DNA from: an uncultured Spartobacteria bacterium
Lineage (GTDB): Bacteria; Verrucomicrobiota; Verrucomicrobiia; Chthoniobacterales; Chthoniobacteraceae
Assembly (NCBI GenBank): GCA_903901425.1
Contig: CAIURC010000107.1
Span: 1 to 64,000 of the forward strand
Reading direction: 5' to 3'
Length of the DNA: 64,000 nt
Position 1 is the first letter of the stretch. The number at the start of each line of letters is the position of its first letter. Positions 28,401-37,442 of the stretch are shown here, piece by piece. The position numbers and the translations under genes were made by a program. The notes under the pieces are model-generated. The model worked only from the letters and a program-made list of their open reading frames with translations. It searched no databases and was not told the DNA's origin.

Positions 28401-30624
28401 ACGGTTTGTCTGCCAGCAACTGCACCGCCATCAGACGCACAGCCCGGTTGGGGTGTTCGAGAGCGGCAGCGAGTTCACCATCCCCCGCCCGGCTCAGATC
28501 CGGCACTGGCACAGCACGGGCCGCCTTGTGGTTCACCCGCCAGATCCGGCCGAAATAATGGTCCCGGTCTGGACGGACCGCCGCATTCACGTCGTTGTGG
28601 TCCGGTCCGCGGGTGTCGTTATGGATAACGGCTTGGTTGTAGAAGTCCGCGATGTACATCGCGCCGTCCGGTCCCACACGGACCTCGATGGGACGCCACC
28701 ACATGTCCTTGGACCGGATGAACTCGGTTTCCTCGCGCCCCGGCAGCTTGTTGGCGGAATAGCTCGCACCCTCCCGCTGAAGCCGTTGATGATGGACAAT
28801 GTTGATCGTGGGTTCGGTGGTGAAATAGTCGCCCGCGTATTCGGCGGGCCAGGTGCCACCGTCGTAGACCACGCAGCCTGCTGCGGCCGTGAACGAGCCT
28901 ACGAAGTCAATCTGGACGTAGGCCATCTGTTCCCAGGTCATTGCCGGGAAGGATTTGGGGGACCGGATCACCTGTTTAAAACTCGTCTGAGTGCCGACCT
29001 TGCCCCGGGCCAGCGCGGCCTCAGGCAGCACCGTGTGGAGGAGCAGCACCCCGCTGGTGGGCTGGGTCCAGAAAACCCGGTTGTCTCCCGTCACTGTCAG
29101 TCCCCAGGTGTTTCCCCCCCTCGAACTGTACTGTTCAAATGCGGAGCCGTCAGGGCGGAATCGGACGACGCCGGAACCGATCACGCCAAAGTCACGCTGT
29201 CCGTCCCCGCTGAGCACATGCTGCGAGCTACTGTACCCGTGGGTCGCGTACACCCAGCCGTCCCAGCCCATCCGGGGATTGTTGATGACCGCGTGCGTGT
29301 CCCGCGTTCCCAAACCCGTGTAGAGTTTCTCCACCCGGTCACAGCGCCCGTCCTTGTCGGTGTCCCGCAGCCAGAGCACATCCGGCGCCTGCGTCACAAT
29401 CACGCCGTCCTTGTAAAAGACGAGCCCAGTCACCAGATCCAGCCCTTCATGGAACACCGCACGCTGGTCCATGACGCCGTCGCCATTTGTGTCCGTCAAA
29501 ATGCTGATCTTGTCCCGGGCCGGCCGTTCCTGCTGGCCGGGTTTCGGATCCACGCCGCCATGGTCCTTCCACTCCTTGCCCCGGTAATCCGGCCGCATCC
29601 CGCGGCGGCCGTTGGGATACTCGGGCGTTTCCGCTACCCAGAGGCGGCCTGCAGCATCCCAGTCAAAGTTGATGGGCTTGCTCAGAAGCGGCTCGGCTGC
29701 CACGAGTTTCAGATCAAAATCCGGGTGCACCTCCAGATTGCTCTGCGTCTGTTCGGGGCGCTGCGGACCGCCCTCCGGATAGGTCAGCGCCGCGATTTCC
29801 TCGGGCCGGGCGAATCCATCCAATGCGGCATCGCGTTTCCCCGCCCACGCAATTCCGCGGAGCAGAAGCGCCCGAAAATGGGGCTTTTCGAAGGTGCCAT
29901 ACAGGTGGCCCGGGATGCTCACAAAAGCCCGGTAGGGTTCGGTGCCGCCTTCGAGTTTCCGTTCGTACACCCACATCTGCGGCTGGATGTCGTAAATGTG
30001 GGCCCGGCCGCCCTCGGCCTCCTTTTTGCCGTCCCGGACCCGGGGGGTGTAGGAAGTCGCCAGAACCCGGATCTCGGGGGAAAGATCCATGTCATAATAA
30101 ATCTCGTCATTGAGATGGAAGTTGGAGGCGCCCCGGGTGATGGGGTGTCCGCCTTCGAGCCACTGGTTTTCGGTGTAGTAAAGGTCCATGGGGCCTTCTT
30201 TCCACCGGGTCCTGCCGGGAACCCATGCGCCGCCGATCACGGACTTCCACCAGGGCGGATCGTTGGAGACGGAGGCGGTGTGGATCACCACGAGCCCCCC
30301 CCCTTTTTTGAGGAACGCATCCAGAGCGGTTTTCTGGGAATCGGTAGCGTTGCCACCGTCCTGGGCATACATCACCAGCACATCGGTCTGCTGCAATTGC
30401 GCGGCATCGGGCCAGTCCATGGCGCCTTCGACACGCATCCCGCGCTCCGTCAGCAAACGCTTCCAGTCGTTCAGAAAACGCTCGTGCTCATGGGCGTTGG
30501 GGCCGTGCGTTTTGCGACCGCCCCGGAGGAAGATCCGGAGAGGTTCCGCAGCATCCACAACGGCGGACCCCAGCGGTCCAAGGAGAAACGCCAGTACGAC
30601 ACACAGGGGAAACGTGATTTTCAT
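25453..30624 (-). CDS. Giant PVC-type membrane-bound dehydrogenase/cytochrome c protein: ThuA - beta-propeller - HEAT - CxxCH heme - ThuA
   Basis: Signal peptide; N-terminal ThuA-like GGGLVVIHTASVSNDPPWWKSVIGG; VHPDFDLKLVAAEPLLSKPINFDWDAAGRLWVAETPEYPNG; HEAT-like Ala-rich repeats; GKQVFGSACAVCHKLGETGAEVGPALTG; C-terminal second ThuA (GKGMVLMHPGTWYAWKSFPEWNRQIVGGGARGHD). Confidence 0.9.
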   Translation of the reverse strand: MKITFPLCVVLAFLLGPLGSAVVDAAEPLRIFLRGGRKTHGPNAHEHERFLNDWKRLLTERGMRVEGAMDWPDAAQLQQTDVLVMYAQDGGNATDSQKTALDAFLKKGGGLVVIHTASVSNDPPWWKSVIGGAWVPGRTRWKEGPMDLYYTENQWLEGGHPITRGASNFHLNDEIYYDMDLSPEIRVLATSYTPRVRDGKKEAEGGRAHIYDIQPQMWVYERKLEGGTEPYRAFVSIPGHLYGTFEKPHFRALLLRGIAWAGKRDAALDGFARPEEIAALTYPEGGPQRPEQTQSNLEVHPDFDLKLVAAEPLLSKPINFDWDAAGRLWVAETPEYPNGRRGMRPDYRGKEWKDHGGVDPKPGQQERPARDKISILTDTNGDGVMDQRAVFHEGLDLVTGLVFYKDGVIVTQAPDVLWLRDTDKDGRCDRVEKLYTGLGTRDTHAVINNPRMGWDGWVYATHGYSSSQHVLSGDGQRDFGVIGSGVVRFRPDGSAFEQYSSRGGNTWGLTVTGDNRVFWTQPTSGVLLLHTVLPEAALARGKVGTQTSFKQVIRSPKSFPAMTWEQMAYVQIDFVGSFTAAAGCVVYDGGTWPAEYAGDYFTTEPTINIVHHQRLQREGASYSANKLPGREETEFIRSKDMWWRPIEVRVGPDGAMYIADFYNQAVIHNDTRGPDHNDVNAAVRPDRDHYFGRIWRVNHKAARAVPVPDLSRAGDGELAAALEHPNRAVRLMAVQLLADKPSAADAVSARLKNPEPLTRLAALWALHRMGGLTSERMQVALTDPSPEVRRNAALLVEEKTGAPVGQERVGAGLRALLKDSDPQVRVAGLRALAVAGLDEEGARDLVAAWPLLDDDFQRSAAVGAAMSRPEATIGAALGAANPDALRPLVGQLAMGIGEKKMLASAAALVRTVAAAPGGGARVGAVVLEELGRALKEVPELDEALAQSLKTLLGGPNGPSALPLAAAWDKHGRLSAEVGAGAARLVATLQDAGAAGPARVAAARNLLGLGRSEDLEKVLAAALGAEKLQAELVTLLGETGALPVGKMVAGAYGKLTVEGQSAAFGVLLQRGPWALALLDAIQANQVNASMIGPVNVGRLRAHPDKAVATRANAMLDQLLGPAAKAKNDLIAKLTPEVEKPGDEAKGKQVFGSACAVCHKLGETGAEVGPALTGMGSHGPAELLVHILDPNREVDPSFVTWNLETKDGQFHSGIIVRENPGAVTLKGPAGIEEVKTVAIKAKVNTGRSLMPEGFEGLGAESLRDLLAYLCGGDASRFRLLDLRNAFTADSRNGLYQSVEHKGDTLPFKKFGTQQVEGVPFAVVDPAKVAGGKNLVVLRGGPRGSYASTLPEKVELRVGGFKANRLHFLGGVTGWGYQSGDPSDLMAVTVEYTGGGKERFVFRNGVEFSDYYRRIDVPASKYVDGLLQNHQIRWFSKPLARGGLVEKIVLESVNPSAAATLAAITAEWAETSSSATAAPEPKSAKNAGPTNPGSTEDPGFVAQFSDPVPEPSVEAAGPRVLLVGGGSSHDFAKWFGGADKGTLSGRGWVDYTQNANGVHAVLSRLDVLGWSANQPISSQTRRALMDFAAAGKGMVLMHPGTWYAWKSFPEWNRQIVGGGARGHDRLGEFEVEVVQPGHPLMEGLPKTFRVTDELYHFKPDPEGAKITVLAQAKSPATGEVFPQVWLVEHPKSRIACITLGHDGRAHELPEYQRLIRNLFQWAGERR

Positions 30625-30708
30625 AGGTCCAAGGATTGCGTGGCCACCGGCGGCGAATTGACACGGCCGGGGGTTGTGAGGAGTCTGACAGCAAGAGTCA
30701 ACGGCTCC

Positions 30709-31551
30709 ATGCCCAGAAAGCACCTCCCCCTATCCGAGACGCACATCATGGGCGCAGACACCCGCGAGATCCGGGTCACCGCCCAGGACTGTCCCGCGCT
30801 TGCCCTGCACCATATCGCGCATGTGGGCGTGGCCTGTGCCGTTGCCCCCTATGAAATGGTGCGCATGGATCTTTCGGGCACCTACCTGCTCTCGTGCAGT
30901 GCCGGGGCCGGCCAGATCTTTCTGGACGGCCGCTGGCAGGCGTGCCGGGAAGGGTGGGCCTGCCTCGCACCACCGCATGCGCTGCTGGCCTTCCACGCCG
31001 ACAAAGGAGCGCCGTGGGAGTTCAGCTGGGTCCGGTACCTGCAGCCGCCTGACCAGAAACCCCTCATTTCCTCATCCTCACCGGCACTGGCCAAGTTTGA
31101 TCCCGCGCCACTCCGGGCCGCGGTACAAGGACTGCACGCCGAGATTCAGAGCCAGTTGGCACCAGCCACGGTGAGTCACTGGGTCGAGATCCTCCACACG
31201 TACGTGCTCCGGTTTGCCCGGCCCTGGCACACCGACGACCGGCTCGGGCACCTCTGGGAATTCGTCTCCACACGACTCTCGGAACCGTGGTCCCTGGAAC
31301 GCCTCGCCCAACGCTGCCACCTGAGCACCGAACACCTGCGCCGGCTCTGCCGAAAGGAACTTGGCCGGAGCCCGATGCACCAGGTGATCTTCCTTAGGAT
31401 GCAGCTCGCCGCACGGCTCCTGTCCACCACCACCGACAAGATCGAGACCATCGCAGGGGCCGTCGGCTACGAGAACCCATTTGTGTTCTCCACCACGTTC
31501 AAAAAATGGGTCGGCTGGCGCCCCAGCGATTACCGGGCACGGAAACCCTGA
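30709..31551 (+). CDS. AraC family transcriptional regulator
   Basis: C-terminal HTH: LSEPWSLERLAQRCHLSTEHLRRLCRKELGRSPMHQVIFLRMQLAARLLSTTTDKIETIAGAVGYENPFVFSTTFKKWVGWRPSDYRA. The ORF track start at 28324 is artefactual. Confidence 0.94.
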   Translation: MPRKHLPLSETHIMGADTREIRVTAQDCPALALHHIAHVGVACAVAPYEMVRMDLSGTYLLSCSAGAGQIFLDGRWQACREGWACLAPPHALLAFHADKGAPWEFSWVRYLQPPDQKPLISSSSPALAKFDPAPLRAAVQGLHAEIQSQLAPATVSHWVEILHTYVLRFARPWHTDDRLGHLWEFVSTRLSEPWSLERLAQRCHLSTEHLRRLCRKELGRSPMHQVIFLRMQLAARLLSTTTDKIETIAGAVGYENPFVFSTTFKKWVGWRPSDYRARKP

Positions 31552-31567
31552 AGCCGTTTGGCTTCAG
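31548..31567. terminator. Hairpin CTGAAGCC-GTTT-GGCTTCAG between convergent genes
   Basis: Perfect 8-bp stem, 4-nt loop, overlapping the 3' ends of both convergent CDS; no strong U tract. Confidence 0.45.
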
Positions 31568-32565
31568 CCCAATTCGGACTTCGGATTCCGGTTGAGCAGC
31601 GCGGCCAGGGCCTCGCCGGCCCGGATTTCGCCATCCAACAGGGCGCGCATCTGGTCGATGATCGGCGTCTCAATCCCGTGCCGGCGCGCGCACTCGACCG
31701 CGCTGAACGTAGTCGGAACGCCCTCCGCCACCATGCTCATGGAGGCGATGATCTGCGGCAGTGTTTCGCCGCGCCCAAGCCGTTCACCCACTGCCCGGTT
31801 CCGGCTGTGCCGGCTGAAACACGTCACCATCAAATCCCCCAGCCCGCTCAGCCCGTAGAAGGTGTCCCGCTGGCCGCCCAGCGCCGCACCGAGCCGAACC
31901 AGTTCAGCGAGGGCCCGTGTCACCAGCGCCGCCTTGGAGTTATCGCCCAGCCCAAGGCCGTCGCCCACCCCGGCGGCAATCGCAAACACGTTCTTCAACG
32001 CGCCGCCCAGCTCGATCCCAGCCACGTCCAGACTCGTGTATGCCCGGAAAAAAGGGGTCGAAAACGCCTTCTGCAGATCGCGTCCCACCGCCGCGTCCCG
32101 GCTCCCCAAAACCACCGCCGTGGGCCGTTTCAAAGCCACCTCCTCCGCATGGCTCGGCCCGGAAAGCACCGCCACAGGGTGCCCCGGGAAACTTTCCTCC
32201 AAAATCTCGCTCATCCGGAGGCCGCTCCCCCGCTCCACTCCCTTGGTGCAGGAAAGCAGCACCGCGTCCCGCCTCACACCGACCGTGGAAAGTCGCGCCG
32301 ACACCTCGCGCATCGCCTTGGACGGCACCACGACCACCACCAGCTCGCTACCCGCCAAGTCTTCCAGTTCCGCGCTCCACCGCACATCCTCCGGGAGCCG
32401 GATTCCGGGCAAATAAGCAGCGTTCTCGCCCTCCTGCCGCATCCGTTCCAGATGCAAGGCGTCATGTCCCCAGACGGTCACCGTGCGGCCGGGCGCGGCC
32501 AGAAGCAACGCGAGAGCGGTACCCCAACTCCCTGCCCCCACAATCCCAATCCGTTCAAAACTCAT
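31564..32565 (-). CDS. gpsA: Glycerol-3-phosphate dehydrogenase [NAD(P)+]
   Basis: IGIVGAGSWGTALALLLA, LLSCTKGVE, VLSGPSHAEEVALKRPTAVV, GGALKNVFAIAAGVGDGLGLGDNSKAALVTRALAEL. Confidence 0.95.
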   Translation of the reverse strand: MSFERIGIVGAGSWGTALALLLAAPGRTVTVWGHDALHLERMRQEGENAAYLPGIRLPEDVRWSAELEDLAGSELVVVVVPSKAMREVSARLSTVGVRRDAVLLSCTKGVERGSGLRMSEILEESFPGHPVAVLSGPSHAEEVALKRPTAVVLGSRDAAVGRDLQKAFSTPFFRAYTSLDVAGIELGGALKNVFAIAAGVGDGLGLGDNSKAALVTRALAELVRLGAALGGQRDTFYGLSGLGDLMVTCFSRHSRNRAVGERLGRGETLPQIIASMSMVAEGVPTTFSAVECARRHGIETPIIDQMRALLDGEIRAGEALAALLNRNPKSELG

Positions 32566-32712
32566 GGCATCAAAACCGGCACACGCTTCAGTGGGTGGAG
32601 TCCTTTCATCCCGGAACTACCTAGCGCCCCGCCGCCCTGCCGTCCACCCCGGCATTTCCATCTTCCTTTTTCCTCCCCTCAAACCCGCTCCACCCGCATT
32701 CTGCTCCCGTCC

Positions 32713-34197
32713 ATGAACCTTCTAGCCGCTGATCCGCCTCCCACCCGTTCCAGGGACGGCTGGTGCCTTGACCACTCCTACACGCGGCTTCCCGCTGCGC
32801 TCCACCGTGCCTGTTCCCCCGCGCCCGCAGACGCGCCGGGTCTGGTGCTTTTCAACAGCGCTCTTGCCAAAGACCTCGGACTGGATCCCAGCCTCGGCGA
32901 ACACCCCAGCGCGGCCGCGCTCTTCACGGGCAACCCGCTCCCGGAAGGTGCGCGCCCCATTGCCCAAGCCTATGCCGGACACCAGTTCGGCAACTTCACA
33001 GTGCTGGGTGATGGACGTGCCCTGCTTTTGGGCGAACAAATCAGCCCGGACGGTTCCCGGCACGACGTCCAGTTCAAGGGCAGCGGTCCCACGCCGTTTT
33101 CGCGGAATGGCGACGGCCGGGCCGCACTCGGTCCGATGCTGCGCGAATACCTGATCAGCGAGGCCATGCACGCATTGGGCATCCCAACCACCCGAAGTCT
33201 GGCAGTTGCTACCACAGGAATCCCTGTGTTCCGCTCCGAAATGCTCCGGGGGGCTGTTCTGACCCGGATCGCAGCCAGCCACATCCGGGTGGGCACCTTT
33301 GAATGGGTGGCAGCCTGTGAGCGGCCTGAAACCCTCAATGCACTTGTCCAGTACACGCTCAAGCGACATTTTCCTGCCCACTCAGAAGCTGCAAATCCCG
33401 CGGCGGCGTTGTTGGATGCCGCACTCGAAAGCCAGGCGTCGCTCCTGGCCCGCTGGATGCAAGTCGGTTTCGTGCACGGTGTCATGAACACCGACAACAT
33501 GGCGCTCTCAGGGGAGACGATTGATTACGGCCCGTGCGCGTTCATGGACCGGCACAATGCCGGCACCGTTTTCAGTTCGATTGACCGGCAAGGCAGGTAC
33601 GCCTACGGCCGCCAGCCGCTGGTTGCCCAGTGGAACCTCGCACGGTTCGCTGAAACCCTTCTCCCGCTTTTGGATCCGAACCCGGACACCGCCGTGGAGT
33701 TTGCCACCGAAAAAGTGCACGGGTTCGCCCGCCGCTACCACGCCCACTGGCTGGACGGGTACCGGCTCAAACTGGGCTTTGCCAGCCCGGATCCCGAAGA
33801 CGCCACGCTCATCCAAGGTGTTCTGGACTGGATGCAAAACACGGGGGCAGACCACACCCACACATTTGCCGCCCTCAGCCGAGCGGAAGCCCAGCAGTGT
33901 CCCCCGTGGCAGGACCCAGTTTTTGTGGAGTGGCATGGCCGCTGGAAAAACCGGCTGGCCTCCGAGGCTCCAGAGCGGGTGTCTGCCCGGATGCGGGCGC
34001 AGAACCCGGTGGTGATTCCGCGCAACCATGCCGTGGAAGCGGCACTTCAGGCGGCTGAAGCCGGCGACCTCGGCCCCTGTCACCGGCTTTTGGAAGGCTG
34101 GAATGCGCCTTACGATCATTCCCGTTCCCGGCCTCCGGAACTGATGAACCCGCCCCCGGCGGGCACACCACCGCACCGAACCTTCTGCGGGACATGA
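32713..34197 (+). CDS. selO: SelO/YdiU family protein adenylyltransferase (pseudokinase fold)
   Basis: AQAYAGHQFGNFTVLGDGRALLLGE, DVQFKGSGPTPFSRNGDGRAALGPMLREYLISEAMHALGIPTTRSL, GVMNTDNMALSGETIDYGPCAFMD. Confidence 0.95.
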   Translation: MNLLAADPPPTRSRDGWCLDHSYTRLPAALHRACSPAPADAPGLVLFNSALAKDLGLDPSLGEHPSAAALFTGNPLPEGARPIAQAYAGHQFGNFTVLGDGRALLLGEQISPDGSRHDVQFKGSGPTPFSRNGDGRAALGPMLREYLISEAMHALGIPTTRSLAVATTGIPVFRSEMLRGAVLTRIAASHIRVGTFEWVAACERPETLNALVQYTLKRHFPAHSEAANPAAALLDAALESQASLLARWMQVGFVHGVMNTDNMALSGETIDYGPCAFMDRHNAGTVFSSIDRQGRYAYGRQPLVAQWNLARFAETLLPLLDPNPDTAVEFATEKVHGFARRYHAHWLDGYRLKLGFASPDPEDATLIQGVLDWMQNTGADHTHTFAALSRAEAQQCPPWQDPVFVEWHGRWKNRLASEAPERVSARMRAQNPVVIPRNHAVEAALQAAEAGDLGPCHRLLEGWNAPYDHSRSRPPELMNPPPAGTPPHRTFCGT

Positions 34198-34602
34198 ACC
34201 CCGGCAATCCGTCATGCCCAACTCGATCCCGGGATGCACGGGCCCCTCAAGGAATCCCACACCCGTTTTTCAAGGCGCTGGGATGAGTTCAAATGCACGG
34301 TTTCGACTTCGATTCACGCGGGGACGCCAACCCGCCGCGGCCAGAAAAAAGCTTGGCATGGCAGATCAGAGAACGATCCTCGCCATCGGAGATCCGTGCC
34401 ATGAATTTCACTTCGGCCACACTCATTCCCACAAAATGTCTGGTGCAATCCGGCACGGCGTGGGCCTTGCAACCCGTTTGGGGCCTTCTCACTTCCAGCC
34501 CCAACCTGCCAAGTGTCTCCCGCTGGCTCCACTTTGGCTCCGCGTGCACGGGGCGGACCGGCAATCTGGTGGCGGGGACCATTATTGATTAGATTCCGGC
34601 AG

Positions 34603-36609
34603 ATGCCCAGAAAGCAACTGCTCATCACCACATGTCTCATCGTGGTTCCGGCGCTGGCTTTGGCGCTGCTGAGCCTGCTCTCTGTGCGGAGTCAAAAAGA
34701 GGGCACCGACCGGGAACGGGAACGGCTGGCGGACAGACTAGGCAAAGGCATCCTTGAACAAATCAACCGCTCGTTCTCGGAGATCGAAGCCCGGGTGGAT
34801 TTAGCCGAAATCGAGCTTCTTGCACCGGACCGCAACCAAACCGCTCTGCCCGCGCTACTTGCACTGCCGCCCATCGAAACCGTGTTTGTCATTGCCAAGG
34901 ACGGCGCGCTCAAGGCTCCGGTCCCGCATTGGAGGACGGCAGCCGTACAGGAACTGGATAGGGATTTCAAAAGCGCCTTCGACCAGGCTGAGGTGCTCGA
35001 GATCCGGGGCAAGCCGCAGGAAGCGGCAGGCCGGTATGAAGAACTTCTGGCGGCCTCGCGTTCCAGCCGAACTCAGGCGCTCCTTTTGAACGCGCTTGCA
35101 CGGTGCCTCCGCAAGGCGGGACAGCCCGAAAAGGCCGAGGAGCTCTACCACCGCCTGCGCACCGAACACCCAACGGAGCTTTCAACCCAAGAGACGTCAC
35201 TGGCGGCTGCAGCCGCCTTGGAAACCCTGTCCATCGCAATTCAACTCAAGGATCCCAGCCGGGCTTTGGATCCGTGCCGCCGGTTTTTAGAAGACCTTCT
35301 GAAGGGGCGGATTCCGGTTTCCCGCCCCGAGGCAGCCTACTGTGCATCCGAGGTGGCTGCATTTCTCAAGACGCCCGGGCTTACCGCAGAGGGCGCAGAA
35401 TGCTCGCGTGCCCTGTCGCTTTTGCGCAATGTGCTCGACGCCGAACGCACCGCGGAAAAACTTTGGGCCGAGCCCGTGCCGACAGAACCGGTTCCCAACA
35501 AATCCCCCGTTCGATACACCTATCGGGCCGCCACACCGGAAATACTGGTCGGAACAAAGCCGCTGGGACCGGATGGACTCCGGCTCGTGACCTGCCTGCG
35601 TACTGAGGTGCTCAAAGCCGAATCCCGAACCTCGATCGCACAGCTCCTGCAATACTCAGGCAGTTTCGCCTACGAGATCCGGGACGCCCGTCAAGCCGCC
35701 TGGCTGGCAGCCATAGACGGCCCGCTCACCCCGCCTATCGCGCGTTTTTCGCTTGAACGCCTCCCGGGCTGTGAACTTTCCGTAAGCGTGCCAGAATCTC
35801 CGGCTTTAAAAGCGGAGGCCCGGATCCGGATGCTGGCATCCTGCGGGCTGGTCCTGCTGCTCCTGATGACCATCGGTGCAAGCCTGTATTTCATGAACAC
35901 CCTGGTCCGGCGGACGGCCGAGTTGTCCGCATTGAAGACCGATTTTGTGTCTGCGGTCTCCCATGAGATGCGCACCCCGCTGGCCACCATTCGAATGATT
36001 GCGGAGATGTTCCAGATGCAACGGGTCAAGGACCTGAGGACCAGCCAGGAGTACATCGAGACCATCGCAAGCGAGACCGACCGGCTCACGCGCCTCATCA
36101 ACAAGGTGTTAGACTTTTCCCGGATGGACTCGGGTCGGCAGAACTATTCGTTTGTCCGCACAGCACTCGGGCCGATCGTCAGCGCCACGGTGCGAAACTT
36201 CGAAGCCGGCCTTTCAAGAGCCTGCAGGATCCGCGTGACCATCCAGGAGGAACTCCCCGAAGTGGCGGTGGACGAGGACGCCATCGTCCAGGCGCTACTC
36301 AACCTGCTCGATAACGCGGTGAAATATTCGCCCGAACCCGGTCAGGTGGAAGTGACGTTGTCACTGCAGGGAACCGAACTGCTCCTGCATGTAGCCGACC
36401 AAGGCATCGGGATTGACCCGCGCGAACTGGGAATGATTTTTGAGAAATTCTACCGCTGCGAAGACGAATTGACGCGCAGGACCACAGGCACCGGCATCGG
36501 GCTTTCGATCGTCCAACACATCGCCGAGGCGCACCGGGGCCGGATCGAGGCCCGAAGCGCTCCCGGCTCGGGCAGCGTGTTCACGCTGCACCTTCCCTTG
36601 ACTGAATAA
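34603..36609 (+). CDS. Membrane sensor histidine kinase (HisKA/HATPase) with large N-terminal extracytoplasmic region
   Basis: ALKTDFVSAVSHEMRTPLATIRMIAEMF, LLDNAVKYSPEPGQVEV, TGTGIGLSIVQHIAEAHRGRIEA. Confidence 0.94.
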   Translation: MPRKQLLITTCLIVVPALALALLSLLSVRSQKEGTDRERERLADRLGKGILEQINRSFSEIEARVDLAEIELLAPDRNQTALPALLALPPIETVFVIAKDGALKAPVPHWRTAAVQELDRDFKSAFDQAEVLEIRGKPQEAAGRYEELLAASRSSRTQALLLNALARCLRKAGQPEKAEELYHRLRTEHPTELSTQETSLAAAAALETLSIAIQLKDPSRALDPCRRFLEDLLKGRIPVSRPEAAYCASEVAAFLKTPGLTAEGAECSRALSLLRNVLDAERTAEKLWAEPVPTEPVPNKSPVRYTYRAATPEILVGTKPLGPDGLRLVTCLRTEVLKAESRTSIAQLLQYSGSFAYEIRDARQAAWLAAIDGPLTPPIARFSLERLPGCELSVSVPESPALKAEARIRMLASCGLVLLLLMTIGASLYFMNTLVRRTAELSALKTDFVSAVSHEMRTPLATIRMIAEMFQMQRVKDLRTSQEYIETIASETDRLTRLINKVLDFSRMDSGRQNYSFVRTALGPIVSATVRNFEAGLSRACRIRVTIQEELPEVAVDEDAIVQALLNLLDNAVKYSPEPGQVEVTLSLQGTELLLHVADQGIGIDPRELGMIFEKFYRCEDELTRRTTGTGIGLSIVQHIAEAHRGRIEARSAPGSGSVFTLHLPLTE

Positions 36610-36630
36610 GCTACATCCCCCCTGATCCCC

Positions 36631-37314
36631 ATGAAACGCATTCTGGTGGTTGAAGACGAACCCAAGCTCCGGCGGGTACTCGTTGATTTTCTTGAAACCG
36701 AAGGCTACGAGGTGGTCGTCGCCACCGATGGCGAGGCCGCCCTGGATCTTGCATGCCAAAGAAAGCCCGACGTCATCATCCTCGACGTCATGCTTCCCAA
36801 GGTGAACGGGTTCGACGTGTGCCGTTCCCTGCGCGAGCGCGGATCAAGGACTCCGATCCTGTTGATCACGGCCAAGGGCGAGGAAACCGACAAAGTGCTC
36901 GGTTTGGAGCTGGGCGCGGACGATTACATCACCAAACCTTTTGGCCTGAAGGAACTGAACGCCCGGGTCCGCGCACGGCTCAGAACGGCCACGCCCCGCC
37001 CGGAGCGTGCCGTGGAGCAGTACTCCCTCGGTTCGATGGTCATTGATTTCAAGCAACACTGTGTGCTTCGGGATGGCCGTCCGCTGCCGCTCTCGGCACT
37101 GGAAGCGGGCCTCCTCAAGTATTTCATCGAACACCGGGGCGAGGTCGTCAGCCGGAACGACCTGCTCGACAAAGTCTGGGGGTACGACAGTTTTCCCAGC
37201 ACCCGCACCATAGACACCCATGTGCTGAATCTGCGCAAAAAACTGGAGGACCGGCCCGATGCACCCCGCTGGCTGATTACCGTACATGGCGTGGGCTACA
37301 AGTTCACCGGCTGA
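36631..37314 (+). CDS. OmpR/PhoB-family response regulator
   Basis: KRILVVEDEPKLRRVLVDFLE, VIILDVMLPKVNGFDVC, ADDYITKPFGLKEL, winged helix VVSRNDLLDKVWGYDSFPSTRTIDTHVLNLRKKLED. Confidence 0.96.
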   Translation: MKRILVVEDEPKLRRVLVDFLETEGYEVVVATDGEAALDLACQRKPDVIILDVMLPKVNGFDVCRSLRERGSRTPILLITAKGEETDKVLGLELGADDYITKPFGLKELNARVRARLRTATPRPERAVEQYSLGSMVIDFKQHCVLRDGRPLPLSALEAGLLKYFIEHRGEVVSRNDLLDKVWGYDSFPSTRTIDTHVLNLRKKLEDRPDAPRWLITVHGVGYKFTG

Positions 37315-37442
37315 ACTTGAAGAAGCGCCTCGCGAACGTTTGGCCGCGTTTTGACAATTGCCTGACAACCTTCGCAAACCCCCGCTCTACCTTCCGAGCG
37401 TCACGGGAAACCATGGGTTTCCCCGCAACCTAAAAAACACTG

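Noticed and set aside
28324-30708. N-terminal 795 aa of the 1075-aa + strand ORF ending in the AraC gene
   Set aside because: This part is antisense to the giant ThuA/PVC gene and has no domain motifs. Real AraC homology begins after the ATG at about 30709.
34198-34602. Short ORFs between selO and the sensor kinase (e.g. 34293..34592)
   Set aside because: No domain, signal peptide or convincing start; probably leader/intergenic sequence.
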